From: Romboutsia sedimentorum
GTDB taxonomy: Bacteria > Bacillota > Clostridia > Peptostreptococcales > Peptostreptococcaceae
Direction: 5' to 3'
NCBI RefSeq assembly: GCF_030131845.1
Contig: NZ_JASKYM010000002.1
Location: 1-64,000 of the forward strand
DNA: 64,000 nt
A program made the translations under genes and the position numbers. This document shows positions 33,475-41,024 of the stretch, one piece after another. Below the pieces are notes generated by a model. That model did not search any database, was not told where the DNA came from, and was given only the letters and a program-made list of their open reading frames with translations. Numbering within the stretch: the first letter of the stretch is position 1; each line of letters opens with the position of its first letter.

Positions 33475-33499
33475 GTATTTTAGTATGATAATTTTGAAT

Positions 33500-33533
33500 A
33501 AACGTACTCATTTGTGCATAAATGAGTACGTTT
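33500..33533. repeat. Perfect inverted repeat 2 upstream of fic
   Basis: AAACGTACTCATTT and its exact complement, 14 bases per arm, around GTGCAT. It differs from repeat 1 by one base per arm in the shared core, with the same 6-base centre length. It sits about 40 bases before the fic start codon, over the likely promoter (TAAAAT at 33538-33543). Confidence 0.8.
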
Positions 33534-33573
33534 GTGGTAAAATGATAATATTAATATAAAACGGAGTGATAAG

Positions 33574-34617
33574 ATGAAATCTATAGAATATAATAAATTA
33601 CAAAATATAGCTTTACCTATGAATATAGTAAGGCTACTAACAGCAATAAATGAGTATAAGGGAAAACAAGATTTATACAAGCAGCAGTCACCACAAATAT
33701 TAAACACTTTGAAGGAGGTATCTGTGATTCAAAGTACGGAGTCTTCTAATAGAATAGAAGGTATTTACACTTCAAATAAAAGGTTATCAGAAATTATGAG
33801 TAATAAGGTGGAACCCAGAGATAGAAGTGAAAGTGAGATAGCAGGGTATAGAGATGTGTTAAATACTATACATAGTGCATATGATGCGATACCTATTAAT
33901 TCTAGTGTTATACTTCAGTTACATAGAGACTTGTATAAGTTTTCTCCGGGGACAGGTGGTAGTTATAAAAATTCAAACAATATAATAGAAGAGATTTTGC
34001 AAGATGGAAGTAAATTTATAAGATTTAAGCCTGTAGATATGTTTTATACAAGTGAGTATATGGAGCAGTTGTGTAATCTTTATAATTATGAAGTTAGTAA
34101 AGAAAGTGTAGAGCCCTTAGTTTTAATTGGATTGTTTGTACTGGATTTTTTATGTATACATCCGTTTAATGATGGTAATGGAAGAATGTCTAGACTTATA
34201 ACATTACTTCTTTTATATAGAAGTGGATATGATGTTGGTAGATTTATATCTATCGAAAAAATAATTGAGGATAGTAAGGAAACTTATTATGAATCTCTTA
34301 ACAAATCATCTATGTTATGGCATGAGGGAGAGCATAATATAAATATATGGCTAGAGTATTTTTTAGGTTCTATATTAAGGTCTTACAAAGAACTTGAAGA
34401 TAGAGTAGGCTTAGTTATAAATACTAAGGGCAGTAAAAGTGAAAGAGTAGAAAAGTCTATTGAAGGTGTATTAGGTTATTTTACTAAGGAACAAATAAGA
34501 AATTTATGTCCAGATGTTGCTCAGGCTACTGTAAATAGAGTTTTTGATAAGTTAAAGAATGATAAAAAGATAGAGGTTGTTGGTAGTGGCAGAAATGCTA
34601 AATGGAAAAAAATATAA
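33574..34617 (+). CDS. Fic family protein (probable AMP transferase) with winged helix
   Basis: A 347-residue Fic-domain protein that probably transfers AMP from ATP to a target protein. The catalytic motif HPFNDGNGR is complete at 196-204. The N-terminal inhibitory motif S58-NRI-E62-G63 is present, so it belongs to the self-inhibited class whose helix carries the blocking glutamate. The last 60 residues (FTKEQIRNLCPDVAQATVNR...) read as a winged helix, so the protein may bind DNA and regulate its own gene through the twin palindromes upstream. Its 347 residues fit the common Fic-wHTH class. No separate antitoxin gene is seen. Confidence 0.9.
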   Translation: MKSIEYNKLQNIALPMNIVRLLTAINEYKGKQDLYKQQSPQILNTLKEVSVIQSTESSNRIEGIYTSNKRLSEIMSNKVEPRDRSESEIAGYRDVLNTIHSAYDAIPINSSVILQLHRDLYKFSPGTGGSYKNSNNIIEEILQDGSKFIRFKPVDMFYTSEYMEQLCNLYNYEVSKESVEPLVLIGLFVLDFLCIHPFNDGNGRMSRLITLLLLYRSGYDVGRFISIEKIIEDSKETYYESLNKSSMLWHEGEHNINIWLEYFLGSILRSYKELEDRVGLVINTKGSKSERVEKSIEGVLGYFTKEQIRNLCPDVAQATVNRVFDKLKNDKKIEVVGSGRNAKWKKI

Positions 34618-34627
34618 TTGTGTTACC

Positions 34628-34660
34628 AAAGCTATGAGTATAAACTCATAGCTTTTTTAT
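34628..34660 (+). terminator. Terminator of fic
   Basis: AAAGCTATGAGT-ATAA-ACTCATAGCTTT followed by TTTTA. Confidence 0.9.
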
Positions 34661-34889
34661 GTTTAAAATAGAAAAAGTATATTACACCATAGTATAAAAT
34701 AGAATACATTTTAGTATTGCTTAATAGCACTTAAATACCGTAAAAAATATTACTCAAATGTCATCACTTAGGTAGCCTAAAAGATGGTTCTTTTGGTTAA
34801 TATATTTTTCCCTTACCGTAGACTATTATATTAATTGTAGCAAATGAGAGATGACAGCTCAAAGATAAAATATTAGGGGGATAAAAGGG
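34661..34889 (+). promoter_or_regulatory. Upstream region of the surface-fibre operon
   Basis: About 230 non-coding bases. TATTACACCA (34680-34689) is the exact inverse of TGGTGTAATA (39122-39131), which precedes the first LuxR-type gene. TTAGG-TAG-CCTAA at about 34770 is a small palindrome. I see no c-di-GMP or other known riboswitch here and no single clear promoter. Confidence 0.35.
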
Positions 34890-35489
34890 ATGAAAAAGAA
34901 CAAAACAATAGGATTTATGATGGCGGCAGTTTTACTAGTAGGTGGAACATTTATGGGAACTAAAGCTTTATTTACAGATAAAGCAGAAGCTACTAATAAT
35001 TTAGTAATAACTATGGGGAATTTAGATATAAACACAAAAGAAGATGAATGGAAAATAATAACTTCAACTGATACGGGTACAGAAACTACTCAAAAGGCAT
35101 CAGATATTACTAATGTAAAACCAGGAGATAGATTCAGAAAGAAAGTTACTGTAACAAATAATGGATCACTTAATCAAAAATTAGATATAGAAAGAACAGG
35201 AACTTCAGCTGACTATCCAAAGGAAATATTAGTTGGTGATACAATCCAATTATTAAAAGGGAAAGTATTAGCAAAAGATGAATCTGTAAATACATATATA
35301 GATGTTGTTGTAACACCAGAAATGCTTGGAGAATTTAACAAAGAGGGTAGCCAAAATACAGGTGGCAAGCCTAGCTTTGACTTTAACAAATTAACTCAAA
35401 AATATGAAATAAAAGCAACTCAAACTAACGAAAAACCTAGTGACCTTCCAGATGAGATACTTCCAGAGACTATAAAAGGTTCTAAATAA
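34890..35489 (+). CDS. TasA/camelysin-like protein with SipW-type signal peptide
   Basis: A 199-residue secreted protein of the TasA/CalY group (camelysin family, PF12389), which builds biofilm matrix fibres in Bacillus. The signal peptide is of the SipW-dependent kind: a hydrophobic core (about 7-22) followed by GTKALFTDKAEATNN, in which the A-x-F-x-D pattern marks SipW processing. The mature part opens LVITMGNLDI and contains KPGDRFRKKVTVTNNGSLNQ, the usual beta-sandwich start of the family. It is shorter than Bacillus TasA (261 residues). GGGGG precedes the start. It is the first of three such substrates before the sipW gene. Confidence 0.85.
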   Translation: MKKNKTIGFMMAAVLLVGGTFMGTKALFTDKAEATNNLVITMGNLDINTKEDEWKIITSTDTGTETTQKASDITNVKPGDRFRKKVTVTNNGSLNQKLDIERTGTSADYPKEILVGDTIQLLKGKVLAKDESVNTYIDVVVTPEMLGEFNKEGSQNTGGKPSFDFNKLTQKYEIKATQTNEKPSDLPDEILPETIKGSK

Positions 35490-35507
35490 GTAACGTTATT
35501 CTATAAA

Positions 35508-35541
35508 ATAAAGGCATTCTTATATAAGGATGCTTTTTTTA
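35508..35541 (+). terminator. Terminator within the fibre locus
   Basis: AAAGGCATTCTTA-TA-TAAGGATGCTTT (one G-U and one mismatch) with a run of seven T. It would reduce read-through from the first TasA-like gene to the LPQTG gene, so the first protein would be made in excess. Confidence 0.8.
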
Positions 35542-35554
35542 AAAAGGTGGTTAA

Positions 35555-36499
35555 ATGAAAAATATAAAAAGAGTAATGAAACTATTAGCAGTAAGTTGTA
35601 TTGTTTGTATAAGTATTACAGTTCCATCATTTGCATCACAAAATGTATCTATACAAATATATCAGCAACCAAATAATTTATTAAAGCCAGGATCGTCAGA
35701 AATAATAAAATTTGTTATAAAAAATAATACAAATCAAAGGATGACTGTAGATAAAATATATATGATGGAAAAATCAAAGACTGTTGATGAAAAGCCTGAT
35801 TTATCAAAGGGTTTTGAAGAAATGGCTAAATATACAGATATAACTATAAAGCAAACAGGAAATGAATCAAACAAAGTTAAATCAGGATTAAAAGATATGT
35901 TAGGCGAAAAAAATGGTGTTAATTTAAAAAATAAGGTGTCTATATATCCAGGTAAAGAGCAAGCATTTGATATGACTATAGATATGAATGAGGCTATTGG
36001 AAATGATGCACAATCATTATCAAAAGTATTTAGCTTAGGGACTGTATACAATCTAACAAGTACTGGAGGCGGGGGCGGAACTACCAATCCAGATAAGCCA
36101 ACAGACCCAGATAAGCCGACAGACCCAGACAAACCAACAGACCCGGATAAACCAACAAACCCGGATAAGCCAACAGATCCAGATAAACCAACGAACCCAG
36201 ATAAACCGACAGACCCGGATAATGCAATTGATCCAGATAAGCCAATACTTCCAGACAAACCAACATGGCCAGACAAACCAATATTTCCGGATAGACCAGT
36301 AAATCCAAGTAAGCCAGGTCAATCACATAAGCTAAGCAACAGTAATAGAAGTAATGTAGGTGGATTGACTGATAAATTGCCTCAAACAGGTAGTATAGTA
36401 AACTCTACTACTCTTACTGTTTTAGGTATAGCTGTAGCTGGATTAGGGATAGCATTAGATAGAAAATCTTCTAATAAAGGAGGCAAATCTGATGAGTAG
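35555..36499 (+). CDS. LPQTG-type sortase substrate with proline-rich wall-spanning repeats
   Basis: A 314-residue surface protein to be linked covalently to the wall or to a fibre by sortase. It has a standard signal peptide (about 1-27, ...PSFA), a small N-terminal domain (28-165), a glycine stretch, and about twelve tandem repeats of the type PDKPTD (about 175-255). It ends in LPQTG (275-279), a hydrophobic span and a basic-acidic tail. The repeats are codon-diverse, so not very recent. Unlike its three neighbours it lacks the SipW-type signal. The sortase at 38515 is the obvious partner. Its end overlaps the start of the next gene by 8 bases, so translation is coupled. Confidence 0.88.
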   Translation: MKNIKRVMKLLAVSCIVCISITVPSFASQNVSIQIYQQPNNLLKPGSSEIIKFVIKNNTNQRMTVDKIYMMEKSKTVDEKPDLSKGFEEMAKYTDITIKQTGNESNKVKSGLKDMLGEKNGVNLKNKVSIYPGKEQAFDMTIDMNEAIGNDAQSLSKVFSLGTVYNLTSTGGGGGTTNPDKPTDPDKPTDPDKPTDPDKPTNPDKPTDPDKPTNPDKPTDPDNAIDPDKPILPDKPTWPDKPIFPDRPVNPSKPGQSHKLSNSNRSNVGGLTDKLPQTGSIVNSTTLTVLGIAVAGLGIALDRKSSNKGGKSDE

Positions 36500-37184
36500 A
36501 ATGGTGAAGTTAAAGTCAAATAGACGTAAATCTAAAGATAAAGTAAAAGCAACTATAGGTGGATTAGCATTAGCTTTGACTATAGGTACAGTAGGTAGTA
36601 TGGGAAGTTATGCTTATTTCGTAGATAAAGCAAAGGCCCAAAATGATTTAGTAATAACTATGGGCAACTTAAATACAGACATAGAAGGTAGCTTAGATAT
36701 GGGCTTAGATAAGGATAATAAGTGCGTTACGAAAACATTTAACATAAAAAATAATGGAAGCCTTAAGCAAAATGTAGCTTTAGGTTTTTCTAAAAATAGT
36801 ATGAAAGATAACGGAAGTCTTAAGGAATATATAGCTTTAGGCATTTATAAAAATATCAATAGTATGAATGCTTCACAATTAGAAAATCTTAGTTGTACAT
36901 TGAACATAAGTTATAATGGCAAAGTTGTTATACCAAAAGGATATAGCATAAATACCTTTAATGACCTTATAAATATGCAAAATAAAGAATTGGTTTATAG
37001 CAATGGGAAAACATTAGTATCATTAGACCCAAACAAAGAACTAAATTGTACGGTTAGTATATCTATAAAAGATGGATTATCAGAAGAACAAATGAAAAGC
37101 CTTCAAGAAAAACAATTTGAATTTGATACAGAGGTAGATGCAATTCAAATAGACAGCAAGGGAGGCAGTAATAATGAAATTTAA
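36492..37184 (+). CDS. Second TasA/camelysin-like protein with SipW-type signal
   Basis: A 230-residue relative of the protein at 34890. The N-terminus is unusually long and basic (about 1-20, KLKSNRRKSKDKVK), then a hydrophobic core and GSYAYFVDKAKAQNDLVITM, the same A-x-F-x-D arrangement and mature opening as its neighbour. Inside is a local duplication: DNGSLKEYIALGIYKN repeats NNGSLKQNVALGFSKN from about 25 residues earlier. The start overlaps the LPQTG gene, and its end overlaps the next gene by 11 bases, so all three are translated together. It may be a minor fibre component or a TapA-like anchor, by analogy only. Confidence 0.8.
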   Translation: MSRMVKLKSNRRKSKDKVKATIGGLALALTIGTVGSMGSYAYFVDKAKAQNDLVITMGNLNTDIEGSLDMGLDKDNKCVTKTFNIKNNGSLKQNVALGFSKNSMKDNGSLKEYIALGIYKNINSMNASQLENLSCTLNISYNGKVVIPKGYSINTFNDLINMQNKELVYSNGKTLVSLDPNKELNCTVSISIKDGLSEEQMKSLQEKQFEFDTEVDAIQIDSKGGSNNEI

Positions 37185-37914
37185 TAGTAGATTTATTGCT
37201 TTGGGACTTGGTATATCGATATTTTTTACTGGCAGTTGCTTAGGTTATAGTTATTTTTCAGATAGTGCTACTAAATCTAATGTATTAAAAATTGGCAAAT
37301 TGGTAGAGGAAAAACCACCACAACCAACAATTGAAACAGAAGCAGAAATTGACGATGGCAAAGAGCTAGAACTTAAATTAGAAAATACTGGTATAAAGAA
37401 ATCGGATATTAAAAGTGTTGAATTTATATCTGGTAGTGGTGAATTTAATAAAACCTCATATTCAGCTGAAGTAGATAAAGATAAACATGATAACGAAATA
37501 CAAATAAGATTTAATAAGCATATAAAAATAAAAAATATATCTACTCAAATGCCATCAAAAGACAGAGTGACAATAAAGATAAATTATAAAGATAGAGAAG
37601 ATACTTATGAAATTTCATTGACACAAAAGTTTAAGGGGCATGACGATTTATATGCATTCTGGCAAATGATTGATAGTAAGTCACTTACTATAGAGGAAGA
37701 TTTAGAAGCACAGCCACCTAGTGTAGAAAAACTAGAGGAGCCAATTGAACCTAAAGCAGAAGTTAAACCAGAAGAAACTCCATCAAAACCTGATGAAGTT
37801 TTAGAAAAACCAACTCAAAAACCAGAGGTGGAAGTACCAATTGAACCTAAACCAGAAGTTAAGCCTGAAGTAACACCAGAAGTACCAAAAGATGAAAGTA
37901 CAGAACAAATATAA
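37174..37914 (+). CDS. Third SipW-type substrate, with proline/glutamate-rich tail
   Basis: A 246-residue secreted protein. The signal region (about 8-32) ends CLGYSYFSDSATKSNVLKIG, fitting the SipW-substrate pattern. The mature middle (about 45-165) has no named domain but is strand-rich. From about 175 it becomes a P/E/K-rich tail with repeats such as PIEPKPEVKPE, resembling wall-spanning segments, yet it has no LPxTG or membrane anchor. It could be an accessory that threads through the wall. It overlaps the previous gene by 11 bases and is followed by a terminator before sipW. Confidence 0.75.
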   Translation: MKFNSRFIALGLGISIFFTGSCLGYSYFSDSATKSNVLKIGKLVEEKPPQPTIETEAEIDDGKELELKLENTGIKKSDIKSVEFISGSGEFNKTSYSAEVDKDKHDNEIQIRFNKHIKIKNISTQMPSKDRVTIKINYKDREDTYEISLTQKFKGHDDLYAFWQMIDSKSLTIEEDLEAQPPSVEKLEEPIEPKAEVKPEETPSKPDEVLEKPTQKPEVEVPIEPKPEVKPEVTPEVPKDESTEQI

Positions 37915-37927
37915 TTATAAAATGTTG

Positions 37928-37965
37928 TTAAAAAAGAAGTATATAGTTATATCCTTCTTTTTTAA
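37928..37965 (+). terminator. Terminator before sipW
   Basis: TTAAAAAAGAAGTATATA...TATATCCTTCTTTTTTAA, imperfect stem with a T-run. It may attenuate rather than block expression of sipW and the sortase. Confidence 0.7.
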
Positions 37966-37983
37966 CTATAAAAGGGGAGAATC

Positions 37984-38490
37984 ATGAATATAGCAAATAT
38001 AAGTAAATCAAAGAGCACTCCAAAAGAAAAAATATCAACATTTATATATTATTTTTCGATTATAGCATGCATTATTTTAGTGTTAAACACTTTATCAGCA
38101 AGATCAGAAGCTGTATACAAGTTAATAGGATTTAGGAGCTATACAGTTTTATCAGGGAGTATGGAGCCAGAGTTTTATCCTGGAGATTTAGTTGTAAGTC
38201 TTCATAAAAATAGAGCAAATATTAAAGAAGGGGATATTATAACTTTTAGAGATAATGATGAAATAGTAACTCATAGAATAATAGATAAAACACAAGAAGG
38301 ATATATAACAAAAGGCGATAATAACAACGCAGCAGATTCCTTTGCAGTAAGTAACGACAATATAATAGGAAAAGTTTTATTTGATATACCAAATGCAGGA
38401 TATATAATACAGTTTTTAGCTAAGCCAATGGTAATTGCGATAGAGCTAATGTTAGGGGCAATAATAATATTGTTGTATAACAGAGATTAA
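37984..38490 (+). CDS. sipW: Signal peptidase I, SipW (ER) type
   Basis: A 168-residue membrane signal peptidase of the ER-like class that uses a Ser-His pair rather than Ser-Lys. The catalytic Ser59 lies in VLSGSMEP (55-62) and His97 in VTHRI (95-99). The KGDNN motif follows at about 109-113. There are two membrane spans (about 18-36 and 140-163). In Bacillus SipW matures TasA and TapA; here three genes just upstream encode matching substrates, so it should process those. AAGGGGAG precedes the ATG. The sortase follows after 24 bases. Confidence 0.92.
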   Translation: MNIANISKSKSTPKEKISTFIYYFSIIACIILVLNTLSARSEAVYKLIGFRSYTVLSGSMEPEFYPGDLVVSLHKNRANIKEGDIITFRDNDEIVTHRIIDKTQEGYITKGDNNNAADSFAVSNDNIIGKVLFDIPNAGYIIQFLAKPMVIAIELMLGAIIILLYNRD

Positions 38491-38514
38491 TTATTTATAA
38501 AAAGAGGAAACTAA

Positions 38515-39090
38515 ATGAGAAAAATAGTATCAAAGTGTTTAATATTAACAGGGATATTAATATTATCGGCGACAACTTATTTAAGTTATGACGTAAAAAA
38601 ATCTAACAATGAAATAGTGGACAAATACGAAAAAGCAATACAATCTTCTTATATAGAAGAACATAAAAAAACACCAAATAATATAAATGAAAATATACCA
38701 AGTAATATAATTGGGATTTTAGAAATACCTAAGATTGATATAAAAGTAGCAGTACAAGAGGGTACAGATGAAAAAACTTTGAATTATGCAGTAGGCCATT
38801 TCAAAGAAAGTGTAATGCCTGGAGAAATTGGAAATTTTGCAGTAGCGGGTCATAGAAATTACACTTACAATAAATTTTTTAGCAACTTAGATAAGCTTGA
38901 AGATGGAGATAAGATAAAGGTGATTACTAAGGATGATGCTTATACATATACAGTATGTAGTTTAGAAGTTGTTACTCCAGATAAAGTAGAAGTGTTAAAT
39001 TCAAAAGATAATGATAAAACTATAACGTTGATTACTTGTACTCCAAAATATTTGGGAACACACAGGTTAATAATAAAAGGAAAATTATAA
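38515..39090 (+). CDS. Sortase, class D-like
   Basis: A 191-residue membrane-anchored transpeptidase that would cut between Thr and Gly of LPQTG and join the protein to peptidoglycan or to a fibre subunit. One N-terminal span (about 8-24) is followed by the sortase barrel with His113 in AGHRNYTY, Cys175 in LITCTP, and Arg184 in GTHRLIIKG. The ITCTP motif and size suggest class D or E. The LPQTG protein at 35555 is the only candidate substrate in the window. It forms a two-gene unit with sipW. Confidence 0.9.
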   Translation: MRKIVSKCLILTGILILSATTYLSYDVKKSNNEIVDKYEKAIQSSYIEEHKKTPNNINENIPSNIIGILEIPKIDIKVAVQEGTDEKTLNYAVGHFKESVMPGEIGNFAVAGHRNYTYNKFFSNLDKLEDGDKIKVITKDDAYTYTVCSLEVVTPDKVEVLNSKDNDKTITLITCTPKYLGTHRLIIKGKL

Positions 39091-39121
39091 TTTTAATTAT
39101 AATTATTATTTTAAAAGTGAA

Positions 39122-39131
39122 TGGTGTAATA
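39122..39131. promoter_or_regulatory. Possible shared operator
   Basis: TGGTGTAATA lies about 60 bases before the first LuxR-type gene and is the exact inverse of TATTACACCA upstream of the first TasA-like gene. It could be a common site for one of the regulators. Confidence 0.25.
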
Positions 39132-39192
39132 CACTAGAGTTTAATAAAATAAGTAAAATCTTAAAAAAGGTATATTATAGAGGGGAATAGTT

Positions 39193-39801
39193 ATGGATAC
39201 ATTAATTATATCAGAGTCATTTATAGTAAAAGAAGCAATATCATGTTTATTTAGAAATACGTTTAGCAGTAGCTACATAGAAGCTACTAAAAACATAAAT
39301 ACTGTTGAAGAAAAATTAAAATCACTTGATTTAATATTTATAGATATAAATGAAGATAAAATGAAAGAAGTTGAAGTTGCAACAAAGTACAAAAAAATAA
39401 ACAGTAAATTAAAAATAATAGTATTAGATTTATTAGAAAATGAAAAACTGTGTAACAAAGCTATTAAGCTAAATGTAGACGGATATATAACTGATTTAGA
39501 AGATAATGATGAGTTTGAGTATATATTACATAAAATTATGTTGGGGAAAAAATATTATGATGCTTCTATAATACAAAAGACTTTAAGTAGTAAAAATTTA
39601 AATACAAATGATGCTTTGACAAATAGAGAAAATGAAGTTGTGGCTCAAGTAGCAAAGGGATTAAATAATAGAGAAATAGCTAAAAATTTAAGTGTTACAG
39701 AATTTACTATAAAAAAGCATCTTAGTAGTATATTTAATAAGTTGAATTTAAAAAATAGACAGGACATAATAATAAGATACAAAGATGGAAGTATAAATTA
39801 A
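39193..39801 (+). CDS. LuxR/NarL-type regulator with degenerate receiver, copy 1
   Basis: A 202-residue regulator. Residues about 1-125 look like a response-regulator receiver: the aspartate in LIFIDIN (near 52) is kept, but the acidic pair at the N-terminus reads SES and the conserved lysine after GYI is absent (GYITDLED). Classical phosphorylation is therefore doubtful. Residues about 138-200 are a NarL/LuxR helix-turn-helix: LTNRENEVVAQVAKGLNNRE followed by IAKNLSVTEFTIKKHLSSIF. No histidine kinase is nearby. Its position after the sortase gene suggests control of the fibre locus. GAGGGG precedes the ATG. Confidence 0.85.
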   Translation: MDTLIISESFIVKEAISCLFRNTFSSSYIEATKNINTVEEKLKSLDLIFIDINEDKMKEVEVATKYKKINSKLKIIVLDLLENEKLCNKAIKLNVDGYITDLEDNDEFEYILHKIMLGKKYYDASIIQKTLSSKNLNTNDALTNRENEVVAQVAKGLNNREIAKNLSVTEFTIKKHLSSIFNKLNLKNRQDIIIRYKDGSIN

Positions 39802-39887
39802 AAAAGCAAGAAAAATGATACAAAATAAGATAATTTGACGTATGAAAAAACAGAAAAAAAACGGTTGATATGATATTATATATGATA

Positions 39888-39993
39888 TAAGAAAGAATGA
39901 AACTATGAAGTATATCCTGTATATGGGCACTTGGGATATATGAAGTTAGTAGTGCAACCGGCATCTCTAAAAAGGGGGATTGCCGGTTTTTTG
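39888..39993 (+). promoter_or_regulatory. c-di-GMP-II riboswitch
   Basis: The leader contains the diagnostic class II core: GGGCACTTG at 39925-39933 and TTAGTAGTGCAACCGGC at 39946-39962, with GAAACTATGAAG (about 39899) upstream where the family has AAACAATGATGAA. The 3' part of the aptamer (AACCGGC) is also the left arm of a terminator that follows at once, so ligand binding and terminator formation exclude each other. That arrangement predicts an ON switch, as for the class II riboswitches studied in C. difficile. It controls the LuxR-type regulator at 40040. Confidence 0.92.
39956..39992 (+). terminator. Riboswitch terminator
   Basis: AACCGGCA pairs with TGCCGGTT across a loop containing AAAAAGGGGG, and TTTTTTG follows. 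The left arm overlaps the aptamer. Confidence 0.88.
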
Positions 39994-40039
39994 TAGTCTG
40001 AAATATTATTTGGTTGAAAAATCATGGGGGTATTAAAAA

Positions 40040-40669
40040 ATGGGAATATTAATAGTATCAGATTCATTTATAGTAAGGGATGCGCTATATTATATGTTTA
40101 ATAAGAAGTATGGAATGGAAACTAAAATATTGGCATCAAATTTTTTAGATTTAGAGAAAAACTTAAAAAAAATTGAAATATCTAAAGTTAACTGTATGAT
40201 ATTAGATATAGAAAAGGAAAATATGAAATATATAGAATTTATGAAGGATGATATATGTGAAAATAAAATAGTAGTTCTAGATTTACATAGAAGTAAAGAA
40301 GTATGTGCAACATCTATAAAACAGGGGGTAGATGGATATATATTAAATATAGCAGAAAAAGAAGAATTTATGGATAAGGTAAATAGTATTATTGAAAAGG
40401 GAAAAAAATTCTATGATATAGATTTATTACAAAATATATTGCAAGATGAGTATGTTGAGTGTGAAACTTTAACAAATAGAGAAAATGAAATACTAGAAGA
40501 AGTTGGAAAGGGATATAGTAATAAGGAAATAGCCAAGCACTTATACATAACTGAGTATACTGTTAAAAAGCATATAAGTAGTATATTACTTAAGTTAAAT
40601 CTTAGAAGTAGAAAAAATATTATTATTTATTTTAAAGAAAAATATAGTGAAAAATGTGCAAATTTGTAG
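40040..40669 (+). CDS. LuxR/NarL-type regulator with degenerate receiver, copy 2, c-di-GMP controlled
   Basis: A 209-residue paralogue of the protein at 39193. The receiver-like part keeps the aspartate in CMILDIE (about 53-59) but begins VSDSF instead of an acidic pair and reads GYILNIAEK where the conserved lysine should be, so phosphotransfer is unlikely. The C-terminal HTH (about 143-205) reads LTNRENEILEEVGKGYSNKE and IAKHLYITEYTVKKHISSIL. GGGGG precedes the ATG. Expression should depend on c-di-GMP through the riboswitch in its leader. Together with copy 1 it could form homo- or heterodimers, an inference from similarity. Confidence 0.87.
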   Translation: MGILIVSDSFIVRDALYYMFNKKYGMETKILASNFLDLEKNLKKIEISKVNCMILDIEKENMKYIEFMKDDICENKIVVLDLHRSKEVCATSIKQGVDGYILNIAEKEEFMDKVNSIIEKGKKFYDIDLLQNILQDEYVECETLTNRENEILEEVGKGYSNKEIAKHLYITEYTVKKHISSILLKLNLRSRKNIIIYFKEKYSEKCANL

Positions 40670-40788
40670 AATGATATAATTAAATTTTATTTGGGATTTT
40701 ATAAAAAAATAAAGTGATATTTTTTTATAAAAAAGTATTTTTATTATAGATTTTTGTGTAAAATAATGTTATATTTTATATATAGACA

Positions 40789-40942
40789 ACTTGAAGAGAC
40801 AAAATATAACAAAAAGGAGCTTAGCTCAAGGTTCCTTATTAAATTTAAATAGATAAAAATACTATCTCAATTCAATTGAATTGTATTTGGACTCTCAATC
40901 TCCCTATTAAAAAAGACTGTAACGGAAACAGTCTTTTTTTGT
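40789..40942 (+). ncRNA. Candidate small RNA or leader RNA of about 150 bases
   Basis: In a 355-base gap between the LuxR-type and dehydrogenase genes, TTGTGT (40754-40759) and TATATA (40777-40782) are spaced by 17 bases. They would start an RNA at about 40789. It contains the perfect palindrome CAATTCAATTGAATTG (about 40868-40883) and ends at a strong terminator (40909-40941). No reading frame of note is present. A separate TATAAT box near 40982 can serve the next gene, so this is likely a free RNA. I do not recognise the family. Confidence 0.4.
40909..40941 (+). terminator. Rho-independent terminator
   Basis: AAAAAAGACTGT pairs with ACAGTCTTTTTT around AACGGAA, with further T. Confidence 0.9.
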
Positions 40943-41024
40943 TTTATAAACAGATTTTTATTTTAAATAGTCGATAATTGGTATAATATATAAGATAGAA
41001 TATTTAAAGACGGGGAGGACTATT

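Noticed and set aside
34661..34889. Second c-di-GMP riboswitch before the first TasA-like gene
   Set aside because: TAGGTAG words recall the class I aptamer, but the ACGCAAAG core and the class II AGTAGTGCAACC core are both absent.
36093..36250. Possible CRISPR-like array of short repeats
   Set aside because: The periodic sequence is the coding repeat of PDKPTD units, in frame, with no unique spacers. No CRISPR array or cas gene is visible anywhere in the window.
35734..36326. Long minus-strand frames rich in repeated short words
   Set aside because: They are the shadow of the PDKPTD-type repeats in the LPQTG protein; the repeat makes the other frames open too.
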